A stretch of 13,099 nucleotides of DNA, from positions 1 to 13,099 of the forward strand of contig JAAZOA010000241.1 of NCBI GenBank assembly GCA_012798055.1. The letters run 5' to 3'. Position numbers and translations under genes: made by a program. The DNA is from Syntrophomonadaceae bacterium (lineage in GTDB: Bacteria > Bacillota > Syntrophomonadia > Syntrophomonadales > Syntrophomonadaceae). How positions within the stretch are numbered: position 1 is the stretch's first letter; each line of letters starts with the position of its first letter. This document shows positions 1 to 8,512 of this stretch, one piece after another. The notes below the pieces were generated by a model, which was not told the origin of the DNA, searched no databases, and was given only the letters and a program-made list of their open reading frames with translations.

Positions 1-112
1 GGACCCTGCCGGTATAAAACAATATTCGTTCGGTAGTGGTCGTTTTCCCGGCGTCTATATGTGCCATGATGCCTATATTTCTGATCGAATTTAAATCGAA
101 TTTATCAGCCAT
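1..112 (-). CDS. fusA: Translation elongation factor G, N-terminal fragment (cut by window edge)
   Basis: This is the 5' end of the gene for EF-G, the GTPase that moves tRNAs and mRNA through the ribosome after peptide bond formation and that also helps recycle ribosomes. Only the first 37 residues are inside the window. They begin MADKFDLNSIRNIGIMAHID and continue into AGKTTTTERILFYTG. The stretch AHIDAGKTT is the G1/P-loop that binds the GTP phosphates and is diagnostic of EF-G. The ATG start has an AGGAG ribosome binding site a few bases upstream (near 119-123). It follows rpsG by only 17 bases, the usual str-operon order rpsL-rpsG-fusA, so it is most likely cotranscribed from the promoter upstream of rplGB. 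The remainder of the gene lies beyond position 1. Identity is nearly certain from the motif and the context. Confidence 0.97.
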   Translation of the reverse strand, partial: MADKFDLNSIRNIGIMAHIDAGKTTTTERILFYTGRV

Positions 113-129
113 CTGACCACTCCTGAAGC

Positions 130-600
130 CTACCAACGATAATGGGCAAATGCTCTGTTGGCTTCGGCCATCTTGTGAGTATCCTCTTTTTTCTTGACGG
201 CTGCGCCCGTGCCATTGGCGGCATCCATCAGTTCTCCCGCCAGGCGTTCAGCCATAGTCTTTTCCCCCCGCTTGCGGGTATAGTTGACCAGCCAACGGAT
301 GGCCAGGGTTTGTCTGCGGTCAGCTCTGACCTCGACCGGCACCTGATAATTGGCACCGCCTACCCGGCGGGCTTTCACTTCCACCAGGGGGGTGATATTC
401 TTCATAGCTTCTTCAAAAACCTGCATAGGCGCCTTGCCAGTTTTTTTCTCAATCCTGTCGAAGGCTTCATAGCAGATTCGTTCCGCTAAACTTTTCTTGC
501 CGTCCCACATGACCTGATTCACCAGTTTGGTGAATATCTTGCTGTTGTAGATGGGATCAGGCAAGACATCTCGTTTGGGAACGGAACCTTTTCTAGGCAT
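130..600 (-). CDS. rpsG: 30S ribosomal protein S7
   Basis: S7 is a primary 16S rRNA-binding protein that nucleates assembly of the 30S head and contacts mRNA and tRNA near the E site. The 156-residue product has the usual family length. It begins MPRKGSVPKRDVLPDPIYNS, carries the basic rRNA-binding N-terminus, the central segment ARRVGGANYQVPVEVR (about residues 77-92) and the typical C-terminal end AFAHYRW. The ATG start is preceded by a GAAGGGAG ribosome binding site. The gap to rpsL upstream is 14 bases and to fusA downstream 17 bases, so the three are translated from one message. In other bacteria S7 can repress its own operon by binding the rpsL-rpsG intercistronic region. The 14-base gap here is too short to hold a comparable structure of its own, so I infer no such control from this sequence. 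Confidence 0.98.
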   Translation of the reverse strand: MPRKGSVPKRDVLPDPIYNSKIFTKLVNQVMWDGKKSLAERICYEAFDRIEKKTGKAPMQVFEEAMKNITPLVEVKARRVGGANYQVPVEVRADRRQTLAIRWLVNYTRKRGEKTMAERLAGELMDAANGTGAAVKKKEDTHKMAEANRAFAHYRW

Positions 601-614
601 AGCTTGACTCCCTT

Positions 615-995
615 CTATTTCTTGACTTTGGGCCGTTTCGTCCCATATTTGGACCTTCCCTGGTTTCTCTTCTGCACTCCGGCCGCATCCAAGGTTCCCC
701 GGATAATATGATACCTAACCCCTGGCAGATCCTTGACCCTGCCACCCCTAATCAGGACCACTGAGTGTTCCTGCAGATTGTGGCCGATGCCCGGGATATA
801 AGAGGTTACTTCTATGCTGTTGGTCAACCGGACCCTGGCGATTTTGCGCAGAGCAGAATTCGGTTTTTTAGGAGTAGTGGTATATACACGGGTGCAAACG
901 CCCCGTTTTTGCGGACAGCTTTTTAGGGCTGGTGCTGTTGATTTCTTCTCTTCTTCCTGGCGTCCTTTTCTTACAAGCTGGTTTATCGTTGGCAT
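615..995 (-). CDS. rpsL: 30S ribosomal protein S12
   Basis: S12 sits at the decoding centre and monitors codon-anticodon pairing with 16S rRNA; it is the classical streptomycin-resistance target. The product is 126 residues, close to the 123-125 of most bacteria and lacking the short N-terminal insertion seen in Bacillus S12. The decoding loop TPKKPNSALRK (about residues 41-51) keeps both lysines, and GRVKDLPGVRYH (about 85-96) keeps the second lysine (K88), so the protein appears wild type for streptomycin sensitivity. The Asp after K88 is the residue methylthiolated by RimO in some bacteria. The ATG start has a strong AAGGAGGTG ribosome binding site. The gene lies 24 bases after rplGB and 14 bases before rpsG, in the conserved str operon. 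Confidence 0.98.
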   Translation of the reverse strand: MPTINQLVRKGRQEEEKKSTAPALKSCPQKRGVCTRVYTTTPKKPNSALRKIARVRLTNSIEVTSYIPGIGHNLQEHSVVLIRGGRVKDLPGVRYHIIRGTLDAAGVQKRNQGRSKYGTKRPKVKK

Positions 996-1019
996 ACCTG
1001 CACCTCCTTCCCAGAATAT

Positions 1020-1268
1020 TCAGTCTTTTATAAGGGCCACTGCAGCCGCACCAACATCAATCCCGCAGGCCTTGCCCAAATCTTCCATGCTGGCCAGAAC
1101 CGCGGTCTCCACTTCGTGCTGGCGGCACAATTCCTTGAGCGGTGCAATGACATGGGGTTCTGCATCTTCTGCTAAGACGACCTTGCTGGCTAATCCCTTA
1201 ATTACCGCCTTCTTGACCTGTTTGCTGCCTATAACCTTCTTACCGTTGGCGATCTCATCCAGCAACAT
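1020..1268 (-). CDS. rplGB: L7Ae/L30e-family K-turn RNA-binding protein (YbxF type)
   Basis: This is a small protein of the L7Ae/L30e/Gadd45 fold that in Bacillus (YbxF, RplGB) binds kink-turn RNA. Its cellular role is not settled, though association with ribosomes has been reported for the family. The open frame extends upstream to 1322, but the ATG at 1266-1268 is chosen because it has a strong GGGGAGG site about 8 bases upstream and gives 82 residues, the length of Bacillus YbxF. It starts MLLDEIANGKKVIGSKQVKK. The C-terminal block LGKACGIDVGAAAVALI (about residues 64-80) is the family's RNA-binding signature. It is placed between rpoC and rpsL, the standard Firmicutes position, and its own promoter lies just upstream (1346-1374), making it the first gene of the str transcription unit. 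Confidence 0.93.
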   Translation of the reverse strand: MLLDEIANGKKVIGSKQVKKAVIKGLASKVVLAEDAEPHVIAPLKELCRQHEVETAVLASMEDLGKACGIDVGAAAVALIKD

Positions 1269-1333
1269 CACTGTTACCTCCCCACGATCATGGTAGTCGG
1301 TTCTGATTAGATGACGGTACAATATGTTTGGTC

Positions 1334-1365
1334 GCGCGCCTTAATATTTTAGCATCCAGGCGCGC
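1334..1365 (-). repeat. Inverted repeat GCGCGCC / GGCGCGC centred on the -10 element
   Basis: Two perfect 7-base arms, 1334-1340 and 1359-1365, are separated by an AT-rich 18-base spacer that holds the -10 hexamer of the rplGB promoter. The proximal arm falls at the predicted transcription start and the distal arm in the -35/-10 spacer. No run of T follows it on either strand, so it does not look like a terminator for rpoC. It may be an operator, a dyad formed by chance in GC-rich flanks, or a partial hairpin in read-through RNA from rpoC. Confidence 0.6.
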
Positions 1366-1374
1366 TGCAGTCAA
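1346..1374 (-). promoter_or_regulatory. Sigma-A-type promoter for rplGB-rpsL-rpsG-fusA
   Basis: Read on the minus strand there is TTGACT (1369-1374), a spacer of exactly 17 bases, then TAAAAT (1346-1351). Each hexamer matches the consensus at five of six bases. The -10 is preceded by TGC, an extended -10. Transcription would start near 1339, giving a leader of about 70 bases before the rplGB ATG at 1268. The -10 hexamer lies inside a 7-base inverted repeat described separately. The assignment is from sequence only. Confidence 0.8.
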
Positions 1375-1400
1375 ACAATTTCCCAGCGGGATCTTCCTGT

Positions 1401-4400
1401 TTATTGATCCTCGGCAGAATATTCCTGATTTTCTTCCAGCACGATGTCCCGGTAGATCGAATAACCGGACCCGGCCGGAATCAGTTTGCCGATGATAACA
1501 TTCTCTTTGAGACCGATGAGATTGTCGATCTTGCCTTTGATGGCGGCTTCGGTGAGCACCTTGGTGGTTTCCTGGAAAGAAGCTGCCGAAAGGAATGAAT
1601 CGGTGTTCAGCGATGCCTTGGTTATACCCAGGAGCATAGGAGAACATACGGCTGGCAGCCCCCCGCTCGCAATGGCTTTCATATTCTCTTCCTCGAAGTA
1701 AGATACATCGATGAATGCTCCCGGCAGCATGGTAGTATCGCCTGAATCCTCGATGCGGACTTTTTTAAGCATCTGGCGGATCATGATCTCGATGTGTTTG
1801 TCGCTGATATCCACACCCTGGGAGCGATACACCTTCTGCACCTCCTGCAGCACATACCTCTGTACGGCCTGCAGCCCCTGGGTGCGGAGTATATCGTGGG
1901 GATTGAGCGGCCCTTCGGTGAGAGCATCGCCAATTTCCACCATGTCCCCTTCCCTCACCCGTAGGCGGGATCCATAATGCACCGGATAGGCTCCAACTAC
2001 TTCACCATTCTCGTCCAGGATCTCAACTTCCCGGCGTCCCTTGTTCTCGGCGAAACGTACCTGCCCGGAGGCCTCCGTCACTACTGCCTGTCCTTTGGGC
2101 TTACGCACTTCGAACAATTCCTCTACCCGGGGCAAACCTCGGGTAATATCTTCACCGGCCACACCGCCAGTATGGAAGGTGCGCATGGTCAGCTGGGTCC
2201 CCGGCTCGCCTATGGACTGGGCGGCAAGTATACCAACCGCTTCTCCGATTTCCACATCATAACCGGTAGCCAGGTTGCGCCCGTAACATTTCTTGCACAC
2301 CCCGTATCTGGTCTTACAGGTCAGGGTGGTCCTTATCTTGACCCTTTCGATACCGAGCCGCTGGATCTCATAACCCATTTCGTCGTCTATCATCTGGTTT
2401 TCTTCAACCAGCACCTCCCCGGTTACCGGGTGAAGTATGGTGTCAACCGATACCCGGCCGATTATGCGCTGATGTAACGGTTCAATCAGCTGCGAGCCCT
2501 CCATGATCTTCTCCACCCAGATACCTTCCACGGATTCGCAGTCATCTTCCCTGACGATCACGTCCTGGGACACGTCTACCAGCCTGCGGGTCAGGTAACC
2601 CGAGTCCGCAGTGCGCAGGGCGGTATCCGCCAGGCCCTTGCGGGCTCCGTGGGTGGAGATGAAATATTCCAGAACGGTTAAGCCCTCACGGAAATTAGCC
2701 TTGATCGGCAAGTCGATAATTTTCCCGGAAGGATCAGCCATCAACCCGCGCATGCCAGCCAGCTGCCTGATCTGCTGGAAATTACCCCTGGCTCCGGAGG
2801 TGGCCATCATGTAAACCGGATTGGCTTCGTCCAGGTGATCCTTCAGTGCATCTGTAACATCATCGGTAGCCTGGCTCCAAATGTCCACTACCTGGTTATG
2901 GCGCTCATCTTCAGTCATCAGACCTACCTGGAAGTCAGCTTCGATAGAGTCAACTGCGCTGTCGGCTTCGGCCAGTATCATCGCCTTTTCAGGCGGGGTT
3001 TCGAAATCCGTCACACCTACGCTGATTCCAGCCCGGGTCGAGAATTTGTATCCCAATCGCTTGATTCCATCCAGCATCTCCGCCGCCTTGGTATTACCCT
3101 CCAGGCGGTAGCAGTCATAAACCACGGCGCCCAATTTCTTCTTGTCGATAACATCATTATAAAAACCCATGCTGGGCGGTATTATTTCATTGAAGATAAT
3201 CCTGCCCACCGAGGTCTCTATCATTTGTTCCTTGACCTCTGCTTCAGGGGTCTTGACCAGCATCTCTACCCCGCTATGGGGTGCTATTTTCATCCGGACC
3301 TTGATTTTTTCCTGCAAGCCTATACTGCCCATCTCATAGGCCATCTGGGCTTCCGCTGCGCTGCTGAAGGCACGCAGCCTCTCACCTTCAGATTTCTCTT
3401 TACCCATATAGGTGAGGTAATAAATGCCTATGACGATATCCTGGGTCGGGGTGCAGACCGGTTTCCCGTCTTTCGGATTCAAGATGTTGTTGCTGGCCAG
3501 CATCAACAAGCGGCATTCTGCCTGGGCTTCTGCCGATAAGGGCACATGCACCGCCATCTGGTCACCATCGAAATCCGCATTGTAGGCAGTGCACACCAGG
3601 GGGTGCAGCTGCAGGGCTTTACCTTCTACCAGGACAGGCTCAAAGGCCTGGATTCCAAGACGATGCAGGGTCGGAGCACGGTTTAGAAGTACCGGGTGTT
3701 CTTTGATAACCCCATCCAGTATATCCCATACTTCCTCCCGGCCTCGTTCCACCATTTTCTTGGCGCTCTTTATATTGGAAGCTATGCCTCTGTCCACCAG
3801 TTTTTTCATGACAAACGGCTTGAACAGTTCCAAGGCCATCTCTTTGGGCAGGCCGCACTGGTGCATGGCTAGCTTGGGCCCTACCACGATAACTGAACGT
3901 CCGGAGTAATCCACGCGCTTGCACAGCAGGTTCTGGCGGAAGCGGCCTTGCTTGCCCTTGAGCATATCTGACAGGGATTTCAAAGGGCGGTTGCCGGGGC
4001 CGGTAACCGGCCTTCCGCGCCGGCCGTTGTCGATCAGAGCATCCACCGCTTCCTGCAGCATGCGTTTTTCGTTTCTGACTATGATATCGGGCGCGCCTAA
4101 ATCCAGCAGTCTTTTCAACCGGTTGTTACGGTTGATAACCCGGCGATACAAGTCATTCAAGTCGGAGGTGGCAAAACGCCCGCCATCCAATTGGACCATG
4201 GGCCTGAGTTCCGGGGGTATTACCGGCAGCACGTCAAGTATCATCCACTCCGGATTATTGGTGGACAGGCGGAAAGATTCGGTCACTTCCAAGCGCTTGA
4301 TCGCCCGGCCCTTTCTCTGGCCGGTAGAAGTGTTGATCTCATCTTTAAGTTCCTGTGACAGTGCTTCCAGATCCACTTCGCTCAGCAGGTCCTTCACTGC

Positions 4401-4919
4401 TTCTGCCCCTATTGAAGCTATAAAACTCTCTCCGTACCTGTCCCGGTTCTCCCGGTATTCCCGTTCGGTGAGCAGCTGCTTTTTCAAAAGCGGTGTATCG
4501 CCAGGATCAATGACAATATAATTCACAAAATAGATGACTTTCTCCAGCACCTTGGGTGACATGTCCAGCAGGAGTCCCATCCGGCTGGGAATACCTTTCA
4601 AGTACCATATGTGGCAGACCGGAGCGGCCAACTCTATATGGCCCATGCGTTCCCGCCTGACTTTGGAGGTGGTAACTTCTACCCCGCACCGGTCACATAC
4701 TATGCCCCGATGCCGTACCCGTTTGTATTTGCCGCAATGGCATTCCCAGTCCTTCACCGGGCCGAAGATCTTTTCGCAAAACAGGCCTTCTTTTTCCGGC
4801 CTCAGGGTTCTATAGTTTATAGTTTCAGGCTTTTTGACTTCGCCGCTGCTCCAGGAGCGTATTTGTTCCGGAGATGCCAGGGATATTTTGATCCGCTCGA
4901 AATTGTTTACGTCTGTCAA
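1401..4919 (-). CDS. rpoC: DNA-directed RNA polymerase subunit beta'
   Basis: RpoC forms half of the RNA polymerase core and carries the catalytic Mg ion. I place the start at a TTG (4917-4919) because the product then begins TDVNNF after the initiator, as in Firmicutes RpoC, and a GGAAGGGAG ribosome binding site lies 8 bases upstream (4928-4936). The frame stays open to an ATG at 5012, but those 31 extra residues are not family-like. The resulting 1172 residues are close to Bacillus RpoC (about 1200). Visible landmarks are the N-terminal zinc ribbon (C60, C62, C75, C78), the catalytic loop NADFDGDQ (about 447-454, three Asp present), the bridge helix near 754-782, the second zinc site (C794, C868, C875, C878) and the trigger-loop motif MRTFHTGG (about 912-919). 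No lineage-specific insertion is seen in the trigger loop. Cotranscription with rpoB is expected. Confidence 0.97.
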   Translation of the reverse strand: MTDVNNFERIKISLASPEQIRSWSSGEVKKPETINYRTLRPEKEGLFCEKIFGPVKDWECHCGKYKRVRHRGIVCDRCGVEVTTSKVRRERMGHIELAAPVCHIWYLKGIPSRMGLLLDMSPKVLEKVIYFVNYIVIDPGDTPLLKKQLLTEREYRENRDRYGESFIASIGAEAVKDLLSEVDLEALSQELKDEINTSTGQRKGRAIKRLEVTESFRLSTNNPEWMILDVLPVIPPELRPMVQLDGGRFATSDLNDLYRRVINRNNRLKRLLDLGAPDIIVRNEKRMLQEAVDALIDNGRRGRPVTGPGNRPLKSLSDMLKGKQGRFRQNLLCKRVDYSGRSVIVVGPKLAMHQCGLPKEMALELFKPFVMKKLVDRGIASNIKSAKKMVERGREEVWDILDGVIKEHPVLLNRAPTLHRLGIQAFEPVLVEGKALQLHPLVCTAYNADFDGDQMAVHVPLSAEAQAECRLLMLASNNILNPKDGKPVCTPTQDIVIGIYYLTYMGKEKSEGERLRAFSSAAEAQMAYEMGSIGLQEKIKVRMKIAPHSGVEMLVKTPEAEVKEQMIETSVGRIIFNEIIPPSMGFYNDVIDKKKLGAVVYDCYRLEGNTKAAEMLDGIKRLGYKFSTRAGISVGVTDFETPPEKAMILAEADSAVDSIEADFQVGLMTEDERHNQVVDIWSQATDDVTDALKDHLDEANPVYMMATSGARGNFQQIRQLAGMRGLMADPSGKIIDLPIKANFREGLTVLEYFISTHGARKGLADTALRTADSGYLTRRLVDVSQDVIVREDDCESVEGIWVEKIMEGSQLIEPLHQRIIGRVSVDTILHPVTGEVLVEENQMIDDEMGYEIQRLGIERVKIRTTLTCKTRYGVCKKCYGRNLATGYDVEIGEAVGILAAQSIGEPGTQLTMRTFHTGGVAGEDITRGLPRVEELFEVRKPKGQAVVTEASGQVRFAENKGRREVEILDENGEVVGAYPVHYGSRLRVREGDMVEIGDALTEGPLNPHDILRTQGLQAVQRYVLQEVQKVYRSQGVDISDKHIEIMIRQMLKKVRIEDSGDTTMLPGAFIDVSYFEEENMKAIASGGLPAVCSPMLLGITKASLNTDSFLSAASFQETTKVLTEAAIKGKIDNLIGLKENVIIGKLIPAGSGYSIYRDIVLEENQEYSAEDQ

Positions 4920-4927
4920 ATTGTACT

Positions 4928-4936
4928 CTCCCTTCC
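4928..4936 (-). promoter_or_regulatory. Ribosome binding site that fixes the rpoC TTG start
   Basis: GGAAGGGAG on the minus strand lies 8 bases before the TTG at 4917-4919. The upstream in-frame ATG at 5010-5012 would place the start only 6 bases after the rpoB stop and has no comparable site at normal spacing. Together with the conserved DVNNF beginning, this decides the start. Confidence 0.75.
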
Positions 4937-5018
4937 AGAAGATAATCGCAACCAGGGTTGATTGCTTTGACCGGTCGTTTAGAGTATGGCCTCGGGGAAG
5001 GTCTCCCCTCATGGTCCT

Positions 5019-8000
5019 CTATTCGCCGGAGATATCTGGTTCGTTATCCTCCTCGTCTTCGCTCAAGTCGAAGTCCTCACTGCTCATCTGGTGCCCCAGG
5101 GCCTTGGCGACATTGCCCCCAGCGGAGACCGCCAATTCAGGTAACTCCATGCCCAGTTCCCTGGCTTTTTCCTGTTCGTTTACCTCGAGGTCGATATCCT
5201 TTATCTGGATTTCCGTGTTGTCGGCTCCCAGCATCCTTATATCCAGGGCCAGACTCTGCAGTTCCTTTATCAAGACCTTAAATCCCTCCGGTACCCCCGG
5301 TTCTGGGATATTGTCACCTTTTACTATCGATTCATAGGTTTTCAGCCTTCCTACTACGTCATCCGACTTGACGGTCAGAATTTCTTGCAGGGTATAGGCG
5401 GCTCCATAAGCTTCAAGCGCCCAGACCTCCATCTCCCCGAAACGCTGACCCCCGAACTGAGCCTTGCCCCCCAGGGGCTGCTGGGTTACCAGTGAATATG
5501 GCCCGATGGAACGGGCATGTATCTTGTCATCGACCAGGTGGGCCAGTTTGAGCATATAAAGGTAGCCCACGGTCACTTCATGGTCAAAAAATTCGCCGGT
5601 GCGACCGTCTCGCAGCAAAGCTTTGCCGTTTTCCGGCAGACCCGCTTGAAGCCTGAGTTCGCGGATATCCTCTTCGGTGGCGCCATCGAAAATGGGGGTG
5701 GCGATCTTGTAGCCCAGTTCCTTGGCAACCCAACCCATATGACATTCCAGGATCTGGCCTATATTCATGCGGGACGGAACCCCCAAAGGGTTGAGCACGA
5801 TCTGAATCGGTGTGCCATCAGCCAGGAACGGCATGTCTTCCTCAGGCAGTATCCGGGAGATAACCCCCTTGTTGCCGTGCCGTCCTGCCATCTTGTCACC
5901 CTCCGAAATCTTGCGCTTCTGGGCTATATAGACCCTAACCAGGCGATTCACGCCAGGGGGCAGCTCGTCACCTTTTTCCCTGGAAAAACGCTTAACCGCC
6001 ACTATCTTGCCTGCTTCCCCATGGGGCACCCGCAGGGATGAATCCCTTACTTCCCGGGCTTTCTCGCCGAATATGGCCCGGAGCAGGCGCTCCTCCGGGG
6101 TCAGTTCGGTCTCTCCTTTGGGAGTGACTTTCCCGACCCGGATGTCATCTGGTCTCACTTCCGCACCAACCCGGATCACCCCTTGTTCGTCCAGGTTCTT
6201 GAGCATTTCTTCCGAGACATTGGGGATATCCCGGGTGATTTCTTCCGGCCCCAACTTGGTGTCGCGGGCTTCACATTCATACTCTTCTATATGAATGGAT
6301 GTAAAAACGTCATCTTTGACTATCTTTTCCGAGATGAGGATAGCATCCTCATAGTTGTACCCTTCCCAGGGCATGAACGCCACCAGCACGTTGCGTCCCA
6401 GGGCCAGTTCCCCCTGATCCGTACTGGGTCCGTCGGCTATGATCGTATCTGCTTCCACGTGCTGCCCTAACTTGACTATAGGCCTCTGATTGTAGCATGT
6501 GCCTTGGTTGGAGCGCATGAACTTCAGCAAGGGATACTGGATGGTCTCACCATCATCGGTTTCCAGGACTATGCGGGAAGCACTCACCTTTTTGATGGTG
6601 CCGGCTTTGCGCGCAATAACTACTGCCCCGGAATCCTTGGCGGCTTTGTATTCCAAACCGGTGCCTACTATCGGTGATTCGGTCTTGATCACCGGCACCG
6701 CCTGCCGCTGCATGTTAGCTCCCATAAGGGCCCGGTTGGCATCATCGTTCTCCAGGAAAGGGATCAGCGAGGTAGCCACACTGAAAACCTGCTTGGGGGA
6801 GACGTCCATGTAGTCGACCTGGTTAACCGGGACCTCTAAAATGTCCTCGAAGTAACGCACCTCCACCCGGTCGTCCTTGAAATATCCATTTTCATCCAGG
6901 GGCGCGTTGGCCTGGGCGACAATATATTCGTCTTCCTCATCTGCAGTCTGGTAGACTATCTCATTCAAAACCCGACCGGTTTTTTTGTCCACCTTGCGGT
7001 AAGGGGTTTCGATAAAACCGAAATCGTTTACCCGGGCAAATGTGGCCAGTGAACCGATCAAACCGATATTGGGCCCCTCAGGGGTCTCAATGGGGCACAC
7101 CCGCCCGTAGTGGGAATGGTGCACGTCGCGAACCTGGAAGCCTGCCCGTTCCCGGGTAAGGCCACCGGGGCCGAGGGCAGAGAGGCGCCGCTTGTGGGTC
7201 AGTTCCGCCAAAGGATTGGTCTGGTCCATAAACTGGGACAGCTGTGAACTGCCAAAAAATTCCTTAACCGCCGCCGTGATGGGGCGGATGTTGATCAATA
7301 CCTGGGGGGTCAGGGTTTCCACATCATGGATACCCATGCGTTCCCGCACTACCCTCTCCATGCGCACCAAGCCGGTTCGGAACTGATTCTGCAGCAGTTC
7401 CCCTATTGAACGCAAACGCCGATTGCCCAGATGATCGATAACATCGGTCTTGCCTTCGCCTTTGATCAGTTTCAGTATATAACCTATCGTGGTGGTTATA
7501 TCTTCTATGGTCAAATACCTGGTTTCAACTGGTATATTGAGTCCGAGTTTTTTGTTGACTTTATATCTGCCCACCACTGCCATATCATAACGGCGCGGAT
7601 CGAAGAACAGATTTTTCAGAAGCTGCTGGGCCGCGTCTTCGGTAGCCATTTCCCCTGGCCTGAGGCGCCGATAGAATTCGATTAAGGCCTCTTTCTTATT
7701 GCTGGTGGTGTCTTTTTCCAGGGTACGTTCAATAGCTTCATCATTATTATATAGGTCCAAAATGGCCTCATTGGTTTCATAGCCCAGGCATCTCAGGAGA
7801 ACCGTGACCGGTATCTTCCTGGTCTTGTCGATGCGGGTATAGATCACACCGCCACTGTCCATCTCCAGTTCGAACCAGGCACCCCGGTTGGGAATGACCG
7901 TCGCTCCAAACAATGAATTGCCGGCCAGGTCCAATTTTTCGTTGAAATACACCCCTGGCGATTTGACCAACTGGCTGACTACAACCCGTTCAGCTCCATT

Positions 8001-8375
8001 TATGATGAAGGTCACATTTTCGGTCATCAAAGGCAGATCGCCCATATATACTTCTGATTCTTTGATCTCGCCGTTTTCCTTGTCAGTCAAGCGCACTTTC
8101 AGTTTGAGGGGGGCCTGATAACTGACGTCTCTCTCCTTGCATTCCAGGACCGAGTACTTGGGTTCACCCCGGCTGTAATCCACAAAATCAAGTTCCAGAT
8201 TGCCGCTGAAATCGGAAATGGGGAACACTTCCTGCAGAGCGGTGCGCAGACCTTCGTTCAGGAACCATTCATAGGAACTCAACTGGATTTGGATTAGATT
8301 GGGCAGCTCGATTACCTCTTCAATTTGAGAATAAGTGAGCCTCTCGGTATTACCGTATTTTTCGATATGAGCCAC
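5019..8375 (-). CDS. rpoB: DNA-directed RNA polymerase subunit beta
   Basis: RpoB pairs with RpoC to form the RNA polymerase core and is the rifampicin target. The start is GTG (8373-8375), preceded by AAAGGGGTGAT, a near-perfect match to the 16S anti-Shine-Dalgarno. The 1118-residue product is at the short end for Firmicutes (Bacillus about 1190). The rifampicin region GSSQLSQFMDQTNPLAELTH and following residues (about 375-406) keeps D384, H394 and S399, corresponding to E. coli D516, H526 and S531, so no common resistance change is present. Other landmarks are AFMPWEGYNYEDAI (about 666-679), RHGNKGVIS (about 832-840) and the RpoC-contacting C-terminal segment GGQRFGEMEVWALEAYGAAY (about 975-994). 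The last 20 residues or so form a strongly acidic tail (DFDLSEDEEDNEPD), a common but variable feature. It has its own promoter and leader and is followed 99 bases later by rpoC. Confidence 0.98.
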   Translation of the reverse strand: MAHIEKYGNTERLTYSQIEEVIELPNLIQIQLSSYEWFLNEGLRTALQEVFPISDFSGNLELDFVDYSRGEPKYSVLECKERDVSYQAPLKLKVRLTDKENGEIKESEVYMGDLPLMTENVTFIINGAERVVVSQLVKSPGVYFNEKLDLAGNSLFGATVIPNRGAWFELEMDSGGVIYTRIDKTRKIPVTVLLRCLGYETNEAILDLYNNDEAIERTLEKDTTSNKKEALIEFYRRLRPGEMATEDAAQQLLKNLFFDPRRYDMAVVGRYKVNKKLGLNIPVETRYLTIEDITTTIGYILKLIKGEGKTDVIDHLGNRRLRSIGELLQNQFRTGLVRMERVVRERMGIHDVETLTPQVLINIRPITAAVKEFFGSSQLSQFMDQTNPLAELTHKRRLSALGPGGLTRERAGFQVRDVHHSHYGRVCPIETPEGPNIGLIGSLATFARVNDFGFIETPYRKVDKKTGRVLNEIVYQTADEEDEYIVAQANAPLDENGYFKDDRVEVRYFEDILEVPVNQVDYMDVSPKQVFSVATSLIPFLENDDANRALMGANMQRQAVPVIKTESPIVGTGLEYKAAKDSGAVVIARKAGTIKKVSASRIVLETDDGETIQYPLLKFMRSNQGTCYNQRPIVKLGQHVEADTIIADGPSTDQGELALGRNVLVAFMPWEGYNYEDAILISEKIVKDDVFTSIHIEEYECEARDTKLGPEEITRDIPNVSEEMLKNLDEQGVIRVGAEVRPDDIRVGKVTPKGETELTPEERLLRAIFGEKAREVRDSSLRVPHGEAGKIVAVKRFSREKGDELPPGVNRLVRVYIAQKRKISEGDKMAGRHGNKGVISRILPEEDMPFLADGTPIQIVLNPLGVPSRMNIGQILECHMGWVAKELGYKIATPIFDGATEEDIRELRLQAGLPENGKALLRDGRTGEFFDHEVTVGYLYMLKLAHLVDDKIHARSIGPYSLVTQQPLGGKAQFGGQRFGEMEVWALEAYGAAYTLQEILTVKSDDVVGRLKTYESIVKGDNIPEPGVPEGFKVLIKELQSLALDIRMLGADNTEIQIKDIDLEVNEQEKARELGMELPELAVSAGGNVAKALGHQMSSEDFDLSEDEEDNEPDISGE

Positions 8376-8410
8376 TAAATCACCCCTTTTTCGTATGTAG
8401 CGAAAGAGTG

Positions 8411-8442
8411 AAAAGCAAGGTTAAAAGATGAACCTCGCTCTC
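8411..8442 (-). promoter_or_regulatory. Attenuator-like hairpin in the rpoB leader
   Basis: On the minus strand GAGAGCGAGGTT (8442-8431) pairs with AACCTTGCTTTT (8422-8411) over 12 bases including three G-U pairs, around an 8-base loop. The 3' arm ends in four T, followed by a broken pyrimidine stretch CACTCTTTC. It lies about 35 bases before the rpoB start codon. It could be a weak terminator/attenuator, an RNA-processing site or a stability element; the U tract is too short for a confident terminator call. Confidence 0.45.
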
Positions 8443-8482
8443 TATGCAAGAACCGATTTCTTAATGGACATAGGCATACGTC

Positions 8483-8504
8483 GCCATTTTCCATTTTGAA
8501 TGGC
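8483..8504 (-). promoter_or_regulatory. 5'-terminal hairpin of the rpoB leader RNA
   Basis: Arms GCCATT and AATGGC (8499-8504 with 8483-8488) are separated by 10 bases that contain a further copy of ATGG, so a smaller alternative stem CCATT/AATGG can form within the same segment. If the predicted promoter is used, transcription begins near 8507 and this hairpin sits only a few bases from the 5' end, a position typical of elements that protect mRNA from 5'-dependent decay. Confidence 0.4.
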
Positions 8505-8512
8505 AATTATTA

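Noticed and set aside
814..1296. Plus-strand open frame of 160 residues across rpsL and rplGB
   Set aside because: It runs antisense through two conserved genes and their gap; the sequence is low in recognisable structure and nothing supports expression.
1288..1647. Minus-strand 119-residue open frame overlapping the rpoC 3' end
   Set aside because: It is an alternate frame of rpoC with an Arg/His/Ser-rich translation typical of out-of-frame reading.
2835..3539. Plus-strand open frame of 234 residues opposite rpoC
   Set aside because: It is fully antisense to strongly conserved rpoC coding sequence, has no family-like motif and no ribosome binding site I can support. It is a shadow of codon composition, as are the other plus-strand frames over rpoB, rpoC and the ribosomal genes.
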